Shown: positions 50,656 to 63,360, numbered from the stretch's first letter. The stretch: DNA of 64,000 nt from Malurus cyaneus samueli (GCA_009741485.1 CM019214.1:51672863-51736862); one strand, 5' to 3'. Notes: generated by a model not told the origin, from the sequence alone. Numbers and translations: made by a program.

Positions 50656-52986
50656 CTGGTGAGAAGGTGTTCAGTTGCAGTTTTCAGGAGGATTGTGAAA
50701 CGATGTGTCCTGAGGCTGTGTGGGGTGTAATATCATGTGAGATGTCTAGGATTGCAAAATTTGCCTGAATGATGCAGGAGGGCTGTAGGGGAAGAAAGAA
50801 GCCAAGTCTCTCCTCCATTCTGCAATTCATGCAGAGCAACCGATCTCTTTGAAGGCAATTCAGATAAGGAACTCAAGACATAGTTATGTTCCTCCTTCAT
50901 CTTCTCCCATCCACTGTGAATGACTGAAAAAGATTTGGTCATTCCTAACAGACTGATTATGTCCATTGTGTCCAAAATCAGCAATTCAGTCACAGATCAA
51001 TAGATTTTTGGGGTTCTGTATATCAGGAATCACTTCCTAATCACATATGCTTGTCAGTTTTCTTTCTGTTTTCTTTTGTTTTCTTCTAGTTCCTGTTTGG
51101 AAGAATCACAAAGTATTTCTCTCATTATCCTCCACTTATGGAAGATCTACAGAGTGTGCCTCATTGAGACCTAACTGTATTTCAGGATTCACAGATGGAA
51201 TCACTGGCTGCATGGATGGGGGCATGGGTCCACTCCCATGGAAGTCAATAACAGTTTCACAGTTGACTTCACTTGAAAGAGACCTCAAATCAAATTCTGG
51301 TGCTTTTGAAATCCATACCCTACATATTTAAATTCCTCCACCCCTTCTTCGTGAATTTGTTTTTCATGATAGTTTTTCTTCTTCCATTGGGAAGACATAT
51401 CTACCACGTCCATGAAATATTGCAACAAAATAACTAAAAGAATAATGATCTCTCTGTTCTTTTATCACCACTTCAATTTATAAAGGATTTCTGCTGTTTC
51501 TTGAAATCTGTACTGTCTAGTAATATTATGTCTTGCCATTGGTTTGTTTTGTTACTTTCCTGAGAGTATAAACATCTATATGTTAATATAATGAAATTCA
51601 TACTGGGGAGTGCTTACTGCTGATCTATTTGTAAATCAAACCAGTATGCAATCATAATGAATCAACTATTTAAGAACAATTCTTGATACACTAAAACACT
51701 AGTTTTACAAGACTTGTCTTGAATTCACTTGCCTTGTAGCATCATACAAAAATCCAGATGATATGCAGCATTCATTTTTTTTCTAATGTAAATAAAAGGA
51801 CAATAATACCACATTAGTCACATTGGTGACTAAAATAATACTGGATGAAGGCAGTGGGTTTTTTTCTGTGTTAATGGATAGATATATAAATGTAGTTCAG
51901 GTGCATTCACATTTCTTCCTCCCAAATAAATTGTTACGTCATTGCCTATAAATTTGTTTCATTGGTCTCAGAGTCAATAAAACAGCCTGAATACAGCCAG
52001 AATTAAGCAGCCAGGGCAATTGTATGGGTAAGTGGTGCTGTCTGTTGGTCAAATTATAGAATGAGACTAAAATAATTGAGGTCATGCCTATAGTGGGTAC
52101 ACAAGCTTTTATCCTCTTCACCCTCATAGCAGTCCATGGTTAAGCTGTTTAATTTCAGATATTGTATTTGTTGTGGAGGTTATGGCTGCTACAATTTAAC
52201 TGAAAAGGATTGGATTAATTACTTAGCATTTGACAATACATTATTTAATGTATTGTGAATAGCTCACCACCGCTGAACCCATCTGGATGGTGAAACCAAG
52301 GAGAAAAATTATCAGAAGGTCTTTGGTGGGTTGGAAATGATGCTCCCACTGCAGGCTCAATGTGCCCCCAGGACTCAACCTTCTGTACTGTGCTGACATC
52401 TCACATCTGTCAAAAACCACAAATTTTTCAATGATTTGCAAGACCTGAGCTGAAAGACCCAAAGTCAAACTCCCTTCTATTTATCTTAAAGTCACTGTGA
52501 CAGATGGAATGGTTAACTTGAGCAGGGAGACAGCATGGCCTTCTCCCAGGCAGGAACAGAGACTCAGCTCTCACGGATTGAATCACTGAGGTCTCTGGCT
52601 CCAGACTAAAAAGGAAATGGTGTAGGCTATGGCAGAGTTTCTCTTAAGTAGCACTAAGCAATACTTCCTCTTCTTCAAATGAGGATGAACATATCTGAAA
52701 GAATTCACAGGCTGTAGGGCTTCACTGTGCCTCAAGAGCAAGCCCTGAGATGCTCAAAGGTGAAAGTGAAAGGAAGAAGAAAAGGCCCGAAGTGCTGAGG
52801 AAGATGGCTGAAGATCCATTGTTTACCTGGTTCTGACTCCACTCCAATTCACCCTTTATTTTCCTGGTAGCATTTTAAAATGCAGCCTTCATGCAGGAAA
52901 TTAATGTTTTTATTTTTGTAAATTTAATTGATGGTTCAAACATTCAGCATCAGGATCTGTGCTCTACTCCCTAGTCTAGTGAATTT

Positions 52987-53016
52987 ATACATATATATAT
53001 ATATGTATATTTATAC
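52987..53016. repeat. (AT)n tract
   Basis: ACATATATATATATATGTAT followed by more AT-rich sequence; self-complementary and likely to be length-variable. Confidence 0.85.
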
Positions 53017-54019
53017 ACATAACGTAAGGTAGGACAATTTGAAGAGATGAAATTGAGACAAAATATCTGAAAATATCCCATAGCAGTGCAAAGAATGCTC
53101 CCTTGGAAAGGAGAAGGCATTTGGACTAAAATTGCTGCTTCTGATTGGAGGAAGAATATGGACTTTACTATCCTTGAACTACTGAATAGGATAATAGCAT
53201 TTCACCTCAGTTTACTTCCAAAAATGACTGATTTCATGCCTCTGCCAAACTGAGAGCTCAGGATTATGAATAAGAGATAGAAATAGATCTCTCTCTTCAC
53301 CTTAGAATTAGGCATAAATTTTTCAGGCCTTATGCATCCTTCTCTCCAGTAATTCTTGACTATTTTAGTCCTCCCCCTTTTTATACAACAACCTTCGTCG
53401 TATTTCCCCTTAAACTCTCAGTATGTAGAGCAGAGGGGCCCAAGACAGTAGTGCAAATATCAAATGGTGGAAATGCCTATGGATGCCTACAGGTTTGAGT
53501 TAGCTCCTGCATCACAATTTTTCAGATGGAGAGCAGAATTCAAGAAAACTTGGCAAACAAGATACTGTCTAGGAAAATCTCAAGATTTCTAGGAGGAATC
53601 TCTCTTCAGAAGGAAAAAACCTCACCCATCCCTCTGGTGATCAAATCTTTTGTAAGTGGCAGTTAAACAAGAAATTTCAGTTAAAACAAGAAATTGTTTT
53701 AATGGTTGTGCTGTCTAAGTCACTATGCAATTGATTGCAGAGAGACTGGAAACTTCAGTTACCTCAATGACAACAGGAGCTGTGTTTTGGGCTTATTCAA
53801 TGTTAAAATAANNNNNAAACAAAAAACCAAAACCTGACAACTCAAACCCTACATACATTACTTGTGCATCTCTGACCAGCCCTTCTAAATCAGGAGAAAT
53901 TTGGACCTGAAGTTTTTTGGTTCATCAGCTTTCATTGACTAAAAAGGGAGAATAGCTGGGATCTTCTTATTCTTATAAGGACGTTGTGAGATGGCATTCA
54001 TTAACATTTGATCACTGCA

Positions 54020-54400
54020 GTGATGGGAAATCTGATGACAATGACAGTTCTGTCTTTAGACAAGTGTTTGAAATTTGAAAAGCAACTTTTTAAGCTGAGT
54101 TTCACCCCCTTAGTACTTTCAGCAAAGTTGGATATCCTTAATGTGCATGCATTACCCGTGCCATGCTATTGCAGGGTGTTACGAGCAGTTGCTGTGCTCC
54201 ACGCAATAAGAGGTGGCAATTTGGCACCATAGAGTTACCTCAGAGAAGCAATGTAGATTGTAATTACTTCGTGTTTGCTTTTGTGTTTTGACACCACCAG
54301 GTGAGAGGTGTTGGTGTAGTGTGTGGCGCAGTTGTCATTAAATGTAACCAAGCTGAATGTTTGATGAAGTGAGCAGAAGATAAAGCAAACCAGGCATGCA
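54020..54400. promoter_or_regulatory. Candidate conserved non-coding element
   Basis: A unique block of about 380 bp with ATGTGCATGCATTACCCG, an E-box CAGGTG (54298-54303) within CACCACCAGGTGAGAGGTG, TTGTAATTACTTCG and GTGTGGCGCAGTTGTCATTA. Several CpGs are retained. The 74-codon plus-strand frame is unrecognised. Confidence 0.3.
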
Positions 54401-54566
54401 GAGTCAGACCTTTAAAAACAATCTTGATGTAAATGAGGAGAGGCTTTGTTAGTGGATCAGCAGACTGCAGAACTGTTCAATCCCCAGTTTGCAATGAAAG
54501 CATTTCATGCTATGCTGCTGTAGCATGGTAATTTTTATCCTATGGTTTTATTGCTGAAGCTGTGAT

Positions 54567-54580
54567 TGTGTGTGTGTGTG
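54567..54580. repeat. (TG)n microsatellite
   Basis: Seven TG units, flanked downstream by a degenerate CA-rich stretch (TACACACCCGCACA). Confidence 0.9.
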
Positions 54581-54730
54581 CCTTTATACACACCCGCACA
54601 GGCAAAATTTGTGTAATGAGATTAATGAAAACAACATTAAATATGTTTTCAACATCATGCAGCTGGCAAAAAATGAGGATTGCATCTAGAAATGCATTAG
54701 ATCTACAAAAATAGGTTAACTTTTAGAGCA

Positions 54731-54770
54731 TTTATTGTTGTTATTATTTTTATTGTTATTATTTTTATTT
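54731..54770. repeat. (TTATTGTTA)-like low-complexity tract
   Basis: Forty bases made of TTATTG/TTATTATTTT motifs. Confidence 0.8.
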
Positions 54771-55564
54771 CTAAGGCTTACCAGACTTCATTCTTTCACA
54801 CAAAAACATGCATATCAGCTTTGCAGTATGATTGCCTTATGGGCATAAAGCTTTGCATATTTACTGCCCATGAATCATACAAGTATGTGAAATCCAGTGA
54901 AGATTCAATTTTTCCTGCTAGATGCACCTCTAGCCATTTAATTAAAATATGTATTATTAATAAAACTAGATTTAAGTCATATTTTTTACAGATATGACTG
55001 AAACATTAAGGGCAAATTGTTTGATACTTTCATAGTAATTTGCTTTTAATGTTTTGTGCCTTAATCAAGGTAATACTAGGATAAGGTTTGTACTACTTGT
55101 GACTTCATGATGTACTGAAAAGAGATTTAAGAGTTTTCCAAGACAAAGTCACATTCACTTATGAAATTGGCTTCAGATTTTTGCTGCAGAGGGAACCCAA
55201 CATAACAGAGAAATACAATAAAATGTACCTATTTAGAAAAACCTGCTTGTTGCACAGACTGTGGTCTATTTTATCCTTCCTCACTAAATAAGTGTCAGGT
55301 TATTGTTTTATTCCAGCCGTTGTGAAGCCATAGATGTCACAGTGCCCTGTTCGGTGAATTTGTCTTCTATTTCCTGGTAAATTTCCCTGGATCTCCTCTG
55401 ATATCTTATATGTAGATATACTGATAGCTGTGGGGTAATCAATTGTGGATCCGTGTTGGTAAAGGATCAATAACCCTCCCATCTTCATCTTCTCCTGCCC
55501 ACCATCTAATTCTGCACAACTGGGGCTGTTTGCATCTAAGGGAGCTTTTGGCTGCAACAAGCTT

Positions 55565-55588
55565 ATTAATTACTTTAAAGTAATTAAT
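55565..55588. repeat. Perfect 24-bp palindrome
   Basis: The half ATTAATTACTTT is followed with no spacer by its exact reverse complement AAAGTAATTAAT. The palindrome contains two TAATTA-type homeodomain sites facing each other. A short direct repeat (ATTAATTTTAAG, twice) follows to about 55609. Confidence 0.85.
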
Positions 55589-56231
55589 TTTAAGTCATTA
55601 ATTTTAAGAAAGATTTTAATTTTTAATTTTTAACTTCCAAGTTATATTATAATCCTAATGGAAGTGTGGCTAGTGGGAGTTTGAGAGGATAGCTTCCCTA
55701 AGAAGGGGGTAAAATGTAATTAAATGTACCACTCAACTGCAATAAAAAATTACAGATATGAAAGTCTTATGATAATTTGGCAGTCAGAGAGGAAGCAACA
55801 ATTAAGGGAATAAAAGGAAGAATTTATATATTTTACATTCAATATATTCTTTTTTTGGCTGTGAAGGATCACTGTATTTTGCAGATGGTCTGTTGGAATC
55901 CATGGTGTATCATTTCATTACATTTTTCTGGAATCATTGCTCAGCAGGAAGTTTCCTGGACCTTACAGGTGTACGTGATACTTTGACAAATGAGAAAAAA
56001 TATAGGAAAATCTGTGAGAGGTCTTCAGAGAGCAAACAACAGCTCTGTCATGAAACCAACACCCAGAGAACTCATGGAAGCTACCAGACAGAAGATTCCA
56101 ATTTGATCTCAATTTTGCTCCAAATTTTAACACTATTGGGAAAACAAAAGTAATCTTTGCAAAAACAATTTTGAAATTCAAGTACAGAACAATGATTTGT
56201 ATTTTAAAGTGTTCCTTCACCACACGGTTAT

Positions 56232-56512
56232 TGAAGCATCGAATGGTTTGGTTTGGTTTGGTTTGGTTTGGTTTGGTTTGGTTTGGTTTGGTTTGGTTTG
56301 GTTTGGTTTGGTTTGGTTTGGAAGGATCCTTCAAAAAACACTGGTTTCCCAATTCCCTGCAATTAGCAGAGACATTCAGCCACATCAGTTTTCTCAAAGC
56401 CACATCTAATCTGGCCTTGAATGTTTCCAGCAACGGGGCACCCACCACTTCTCTGGGTATCCCGTTCCAGTGTTTTGCTACCTGAACTGTAAAAAAAATT
56501 ATTTCTTATTTT
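56232..56512 (-). mobile_element. CR1 LINE 3' end carrying an expanded microsatellite
   Basis: After the GAATGG/(GGTTT)n block the plus strand reads TCTAATCTGGCCTTGAATG, CCAGCAACGGGGCACCCACC, ACTTCTCTGGGTATCCCGTT and CCAGTGTTTTGCTACCTGAA. This is the reverse complement of the CR1 3' region (CACTGGAAC...CCCAGAGAAGTGGTGG...). The match runs to the TTATTTCTTATT block that mirrors TATTAGGAAGAAATT. The copy is interrupted by the pentanucleotide array and is non-coding; the open frame reading PNQTK repeats is an artefact of the array. Confidence 0.9.
56245..56321. repeat. (GGTTT)15 microsatellite
   Basis: Fifteen uninterrupted GGTTT units plus GG, 77 bp in total, sit exactly where a CR1 3' end should read GGTTTGGGTTGG. 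Perfect units imply recent expansion or ongoing slippage. It is likely to be length-polymorphic. Confidence 0.97.
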
Positions 56513-59500
56513 TATTTCTTATTACTGCACACAGAAAGTATGCTTTATCTTTTTCATAATTATTTGCTTTATTCTGACCATTTAAACATGTATTTGACAA
56601 CACAGGATATAGAAAAATCCTCCAAAATCATGTGCTAGTATAAACAAAATTAGGTTTCAGTTTAAAAAAATCTTGACTCATGCCTGTTTATTAAAAACAC
56701 AAATTTTGCAAAAACACCCACTTAATACAAACCAGACAAATATATTTTTGCTGGCCTACTTGTTTTTGAACCTTCAAGAGTCTCCTATTTCAAACTTTTC
56801 TATACAAATATATAATTAGGAGAACCTTTATGTTAGAAAGGGAAAGTCAAAATTATTGTCTAATGACTTCTGAAACAGGGGCTTTGGGAAAGACATTCAT
56901 GAGAATGACAATAACATTTTAAGAATAGCAGTGCTTGCCTGACTGATGGATCTCTGGTCAAGCATTTATTTCCGTACATGAAAAGAGAGCCTACACTCTC
57001 CACATGGATAAAATATTATAGAATTACAAGTATCCCAAAGAAAAAATGTATTCCAGAGTAACCATTTTGATTTGTTAGTGGCAAAATATTCTTTTCTGTG
57101 TGCATTCACGCAGTAAAAAAGGAAGACACTGTCCTGGCAATTTGAAACTGTGGTGAAAATTAATCAGTCAGAAGTGGTGTTGGAATTATACATATTTGTT
57201 ATATAACTGAGTACTCTACACTTGTATATTAACATTACCATATTTTGTAAAAAAAACCCAAAATACTTACACATTTTCTCGACTGACTTGTTTAAAATAA
57301 CATATAATTTGTTACATTTGCATAATTCACTGCTTAAATACCACACCCACTACACAAATGCCATAGTAAATATGTATTCTAACATTTTTATTCTAAATTC
57401 AAGAGAATTTGCACATCTAATGTGCCATATTTGTACCTATCTTTTCTGTGTTTCTGAATGATTATGTTGATCTCTCATGGGTGCCAAAGGATGATGAAAA
57501 TTAAATTTACATTGCTAAAACCTTTTGGGAAATTTTAAAATAAATCTTTCATAGCCATTTATTTTAAAATTTTGCAAAGCAAATGTCCTGCTTAATTTCA
57601 GATTATGGCAAAAAAAAACAGTATTTAAAATGGACTTGTTGAGAGTACAGAAAAAACATTTTCCCCATTCATAGATCACCCAAAAAAAATCGCATTACTC
57701 TTTTAGTAGCAGTTCATAAATTCAAAATTGTATCAATTTGTAAATATTTGTGCTGTGTTTGAGGACATTGGTTAAAAAAGCAAAGAAAAAAAAGTTTAAT
57801 TAATTATATGTGTTCTATAAAGAGCCCAAGTCTACTTTGTGCCTCATTTGTTGTTGTTTAAATGAATGTAGAGACTTCAGACCTTTGTTCCAAAGCAATA
57901 AAAATGTAAAGGGGTTTGAGAGAAACCTATGATATCAGAAAGAAAGCATGCCATTGTAATCACACCTATCAAAGATTTTTCTTTCTGTTGATTTCTGTAC
58001 TGGTTTAGAAGAGACATCCACTTCAGGTGTCTCTACAATTCATGATTTCATTGTGAAATATAGGTAAGAAATTGATTTCTTATATCAAGATATTTCTCTA
58101 GCAGTAGAACTGAAAATGCAATGTTATTTTAGTAAATATGAGTAAGGCAGAATTATTAATTTTAACGACTGTTTATGATTTCAGGAATTGACTTTGCCTA
58201 CTGATATAGTTACAGATTTTGAAAATTCTTTTACCTCAGAACTTCTATTTTACAATAGATCTTGTTGCTATAGTTCTGGTTTTTGACACAAGTATGATAT
58301 GCGAAGGATCGGATCCCACTTAGCTGTAAAATTCATCATTCCATTACCTGGAAACTCAGGCAGAAAAAATGAACTTTTAAAATGTGCAATATTCTGAGTA
58401 AAGCTATGCACACAATATATTTTTCCTTTAATATGACTGTCAGATTAGCAGATCTGTTTAATTCTTACTGCTTTCCCATTTATATCTCTCCAGTGCTATT
58501 CTAGAGAAAAATAACTCTTGATATTTAATTTCTTTTCCACACTCTTTAACCTACTTCATGGGAATTGTAATTAAGAACAGCAAAGAATAGCTCAAAATAC
58601 TAAAATGACACTGAAATGCATGGTGAATAATGACTACTCCTTCTCCTAATAGCATTTAGTTTTAATATCTGCTCATAGCTGAAGGAGAAGGTGAGCAGCA
58701 GTTGGACAGGTAGGCAGACACACAGCAAGTACAATTTGGCAAAAAAAGTTGTGATTCCTCTACCTGACCACAGATGTCAACATCTTATTGGTCCTTTCTA
58801 GATCCAGGGAAAAGAAAGAGAGAAAGGAAAAATGCACTTCCAGAGTGAATTGAATTTTGTTTTCAAATAGACATCTATCTTAAGTCAGATGAGCAATGCC
58901 CCAGAATAACTTATTCAGACACTTAACATGTGGAGCCGGATGGAAACCATATCCTCCCTTCTCTTCATAAAGGATAGTAACATCTTCATTTTATTCAATA
59001 TTGTTTTGTTTTTTTTTTTTTCTCTGAAAAAGGGAAAACCAGACTGTCCCTCTCACTACAATCATTCACATGTGGAAACTAAAGAGAGAGCAGCTGCAGA
59101 GAAAATCTTTGCTGGGACTGAGAAAAGTCCACCCTCTTGCAAAGGAGGAGTGGGCCACCTGTCTCTCGTGTTTTGGATTTTGTGCAATAGTCCCTGTAGC
59201 TCATTTCTCTCTGAACAGTGCCCTGCTCAGAGGGCAGGTTCCACCATGGAGTCAGCTGGCCAGAGGGCTGTACTGAGGGTCACAGTGGCATTTATTGGTT
59301 GTTCATGTTCAGTAAGAGGAAGGCATTCACACATTGCTGAAGGGGTGTGCACTGCTGCTGATCACACAGAGGCATTGGCAGTGAGTACACAAATCAATAC
59401 ACACACTATTTCTCCTTGCACAGCAAATTTTATTGCACTGCTTGTGTTTTTAACCTCTGGGAGGGGCTTAAAAATGGTTTAGAACTAATCCACAGTGGGA

Positions 59501-60964
59501 ATAATTTTCTGCCCTAATAGAACATATTTTTTGGTAAAATCAAAGAATGTCCACTCCAAACATTCTCACATAGAAAAAACTAAACTGGTCTATCAATAAT
59601 GGAACTAATTAATTTGTTTTCAATTGGGCTATTTTCTATATAATTCATACCTTTCTGCTGCAATAATCTTCAGTCCAGGTGGCATTGACCATAATGCTTT
59701 ATCTGTCCCTCATACAGCAGCTCTAGAGTTACCTCAGTTCCTCACTGTGCCCAGCCCCCTTGCCTAAGCACTCTCCGAATTGTCTCATAAGTTCTGCTGG
59801 CAGAGGAGAAGATTCCTCCTTCAGCTGTTCGTCTGCATTGTACATTCATGCTTGTTCACTGACCAAAAGGTTCATGAGGCTTTCCCTGTTTCTTTGTGGA
59901 GGGATTCCTCCACTGTTTCTACCTCTCTTTTCCTACTGTATGAAAACCAGCATATTATTTATATGTTTTTACATATTTGAACTTAAATTCAAGTGCCAGA
60001 GGCCATTTGAAGGACAAATTTTAGATTAACATAGCAGAGCATTCTGAGAAAATGGGGAAGGTGCTGAGACAGAGTTCTGTGGGATCTTTTCACCTTTTCT
60101 TACCATTTTCTTCCGCACAGCCATTCTGCACCTGTGTCTTCCCAGTCATTGACTCAGGAGGGGCAGCTCTCCATGAGCTTCAATGGTTTCAATGGTTATC
60201 CTTAAGAGGCTGAGCACAGGAATATCAAGGACCAATTTCCATTTTGTCTGTGGGGTTATGGAAGCACTATGAAGTCAAGCATGCTCATAATGAGATTTAT
60301 CTGAGCAGAAGTAGATACCCACCCCACAGATACATAAATATGAGATAGTGGCCGTAGGCTTCCCACATGTGGAAATAATTCGGTATCATGAACTTTATTC
60401 TAATGCCAGCAACAAAACTTATCTGATGTACCAAAGTCTGGAGGTACCTTTTTTATATTACTGACTCTGAAGTGCCCCTAAAAGTCACTTGCAAATTTAA
60501 ATGGCATTAATTAAATCTTGAATGTCTTCAGTTCTTCTATAGGCAATCTAAATTGAACCTGAGCCCCAGGCAACATAAGAGTCTCAATTTTCTTTGTGGC
60601 TGGTGGTGCAGGAGAACTCTTAGGAATAAACTTCAGCCAATTTTTCTGACTAGTACTGGCCAGTACTGGCCATCTCTTACCTTGAAATCGCTTCTGAGAA
60701 GCAGAATCACACAATCTTTTAGGTCAGAAGGGAGTTTATGTGAAAATCTAGGTAAAAACGACTGCTCGTGAAGTTTCACAAGACCAGGTTGCCCAGGACT
60801 ATGTTTCTCCTTAGGTGGAAACTTCACATCATCTCTGGAGAACTTGTGCTAGTGTTTGACCACCATCACAGTAAACATGTGTTAGGCTAACATGTATTAT
60901 ATAAGGAGATCTTAAATTTTAATGAATTAGGGGGCTAAAAGGAAATAGAGGAATTGTAATCTGA
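56513..60964. other. Unique AT-rich intergenic sequence
   Basis: No transposon is recognised. The longest open frame of the window (184 codons, 58928-59482) lies here, but it includes a poly-F run from a T-rich tract and shows no domain. A 10-bp tandem duplication (AGTACTGGCC, twice) lies at about 60652-60671. Confidence 0.6.
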
Positions 60965-61141
60965 TTTTTTTTTACAGGGAATGCAAAAAAGCAGAAGATA
61001 TCTGCTTATTGTTGGCTCAAAGTTTTAGAATTTGCTGCTGAAAAGGATGAGGAGGCATTAACAGAACTCCCTGACACAAAGAAATTCACATTGTCATTGA
61101 ATTCATGGGTGTTGAAGAAAAATTTACATGCAATCGCCTAA
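60965..61141 (+). other. Possible exon-like open frame after a splice acceptor
   Basis: A run of nine T followed by ACAG (AG at 60976-60977) resembles a splice acceptor. From 60980 one frame stays open for 53 codons without an ATG near its start and ends at TAA 61139-61141. The predicted peptide is rich in K, E, L and A, includes the stretch LKVLEFAAEKDEEALTELPD, and looks more protein-like than most frames here. It ends 6 bp before a CR1 insertion. An in-frame TGA at 60962-60964 closes it upstream, so it could only be a terminal exon. I do not recognise the protein. A frame of this length is expected by chance in a sequence this long. Confidence 0.15.
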
Positions 61142-61147
61142 GTGGGA

Positions 61148-61320
61148 GAGAATCACAGGATCACAGGTTTGGGTTGGAAGGGACCTTAAAGATCATTTAG
61201 TTCCAAACCCCCAACATTGGCAGGGACACCTTTCACTAGATCAGGATGCCCAAAGCCCATCCAAGTGTTCTGGCTTTGAACACTTCCAAACTAGGCCATT
61301 CACTCCAAATGAGAGAAAGG
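61148..61320 (-). mobile_element. CR1 LINE 3' end
   Basis: The plus strand shows AGAATCACAGGATCACAGG, GGGTTGGAAGGGACCTTAAA, GATCATTTAGTTCCAAACC and GGCAGGGACACCTTTCACTA, the reverse complement of a well-preserved CR1 terminus. The match fades after about 61290. It is non-coding. Preservation is better than in the copies near 24.3 and 24.8 kb. Confidence 0.92.
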
Positions 61321-62859
61321 GTGATAGTTCCAAGACCTCAGGTTTTCACCCGGAGCCTGGCCATGTGTGTTTCATTAGAATGTGGCTTTAACTGGTTATT
61401 TTGATGATGCAAAGAGCCAGTTGTTCCTCCTTCCTAAGGATACATCTGTGTTTCCCATGGAGAATTTCCAGAATTCTCTCTGTGAATCTCACGCAGAGAT
61501 TCCTTTTCCCACAGCTTCTGGACTACCTGTTCATCATGTGGCCACAAGTCGCAGTGCTTCCAGGAGAAAATGATAACAAAGATGTGTCCAGCCCTGTTAT
61601 CTGACAATAGATGCAGATTTAAATCTCTTACTTATTGCAAACACTGCAGCAGCTGTTCCTGCCCTCATCTCTGGACCAAACAGCTTTAGGCAAAGAATCC
61701 TGAACTTCTTGTTGTATTTTGTTGTGGCCAACATTTGTCAGTTTTTCTTTCCCCATTGTAGCTAGAGATTACTCAAAATTGAGTTTGCTTTGCACTTTTT
61801 TGTTTGTTTGCAGAGTAACATAGTTAAAACTCTTGTCCTATTAGAAGTGGTGATATGCAGAATTGATGAAAACAAGATCATCTGCTCTCTGGAGGTCACT
61901 GAAGATGCTTCCAAATCAAAAGAGTAATTGTTTAGTTCTGCAAAATCTTAGAAATGGCTCATTTCCAGAGAATTTTGCATTAATCATGAGGGAATTTAAA
62001 GGCTTCTCTGGTGAATAAGCCCTTATATCCAGTTGTGTCACTGGACATAACACTACTCGGCAGTCCAGAGCAAGATTTACGATTTCAGGAAGATTAAATT
62101 AACTTTTCTCCCATAAGAGTTCAGGGACAATTGATCATTGAACATATGGGCATTCCAACATTTTGGTCTTTCTTTGTTTAGTCCCACTAAGAGGCATAAA
62201 AACACATAAGTATTGTTAAAAAACTGCTTTTCAAAGAAAAGTGCTGAAAAAAAGAAAGTACGTTGGCTGTAATATAAATACGTCAGGTTAATGTCATTTT
62301 TAGAGTCCTCACAGAAACAGCTGGACAGCTTTAAAAAATAAATAAATAAAAAATTGTTTTAGGAAGAGGATCTTAACTATAAAATCATCACTGTGTATCA
62401 GAGAATGACAAATCCCACTAGCAAATGCCCAGCTGTATATTTCTTTAATAGTTGGAACTACTGAAAAGCCTGGATTGGGTCAGAGTGCTTTTAACCTGGC
62501 TGAAAAAATGTAAAGATAAGATTGTTCAATTCTATCAATTCTTCATTTCCTATTACCAGAAACCCTGTTTGGGGGTTTCAATATATGAAAGGTAAAAAGA
62601 TCACAAGGCAACACTGAAGCAGGTAAATATTGACAGATCCAAAGCACATACCAGTGTCCTACTGAGACCTAAAACAACTGCCTGTGCTGCTCAGGGACCG
62701 AGTCAATCCTATGGATGGGAGCTGTCAGGGTAAAACTTTCACAGTTTTCTCATTTTTGCTGTATAAATGTGTTCCTTCTATTAGATTTCTTTATCCCTTT
62801 TAGCCTTTCCAAATGACAATTAACTCTGCCTACCCTATCAATAGCAAGTAATTTATTTG
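61321..62859. other. Unique AT-rich intergenic sequence
   Basis: Nothing recognised beyond the (AAAT)n tract. The 63- and 67-codon overlapping frames at 61.4-61.6 kb are unsupported. Confidence 0.65.
62333..62352. repeat. (AAAT)n tract
   Basis: Short A-rich tetranucleotide array. Confidence 0.85.
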
Positions 62860-63360
62860 TTTTTACAGCTGAGCCTGACTGTCATTGATTTTATTGGAGT
62901 AATTTGCTGGAAATGATTTTTTAATGTTAGATTTATTACAGAGCCACTTCATTGTCCGATAAATGAAGTAAATTGTATTTTAAAAGTAGCGAAATTAAAG
63001 AACCACTGAAATTTGAATGAGTTTTTTACAAGCGTATTGGCTCAAAAGGTCCCTGATGCATCTCTCAGATGGACCACAGTTGGCACGCGGGAGATTTTAT
63101 TAAAGTCTTGTGTGGGTTCCCAAAAGCATGTGACCCACACAGAAGCAGCCCTGGGTGCGGTGGTGACTCTGAGGGACTGTGCCCTCCCCGCTTGCTCCAA
63201 CTTGCACTGCGTGAGTTCAGCCAGTTCAATGGGACTGATGATCAGCACAAAGACAGATGTTGAGAATGATCCTTTTAATTTGTTGATGTATTTCTCCTTT
63301 TATTGGCTGTCTTCCTCAGTTTTCAAACCTCTTGCTTACTCTGTTGTAACCAGCTGCATT
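62860..63360. promoter_or_regulatory. Candidate conserved non-coding element (about 500 bp)
   Basis: The first half is AT-rich with words such as CTGTCATTGATTTTATTGGA and TGTCCGATAAATGAAG. The second half (63060-63250) is GC-richer with CACGCGGGAG and GGTGCGGTGG. Overlapping open frames of 118, 64 and 68 codons lie on both strands and are unrecognised. The sharp texture change and lack of repeats suggest constraint, but this is inference. Confidence 0.32.

Larger units (their letters stand above)
49576..56231. other. Unique intergenic sequence
   Basis: The CR1 similarity fades beyond about 49575; the antisense frames to 49886 are not recognisably CR1. Five N at 53812-53816. Otherwise only the simple repeats and the candidate regulatory block listed separately. 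Confidence 0.6.

Noticed and set aside
55963..56448. 161-codon minus-strand frame with PNQTK repeats
   Set aside because: The repeats are the translation of the (GGTTT)n microsatellite and the rest is CR1 sequence.
58928..59482. 184-codon open frame, the longest ATG-started frame in the window
   Set aside because: It contains a poly-F run encoded by a T-rich tract, no recognisable domain, and no supporting exon structure. A frame of this length can occur by chance in 64 kb across six frames.
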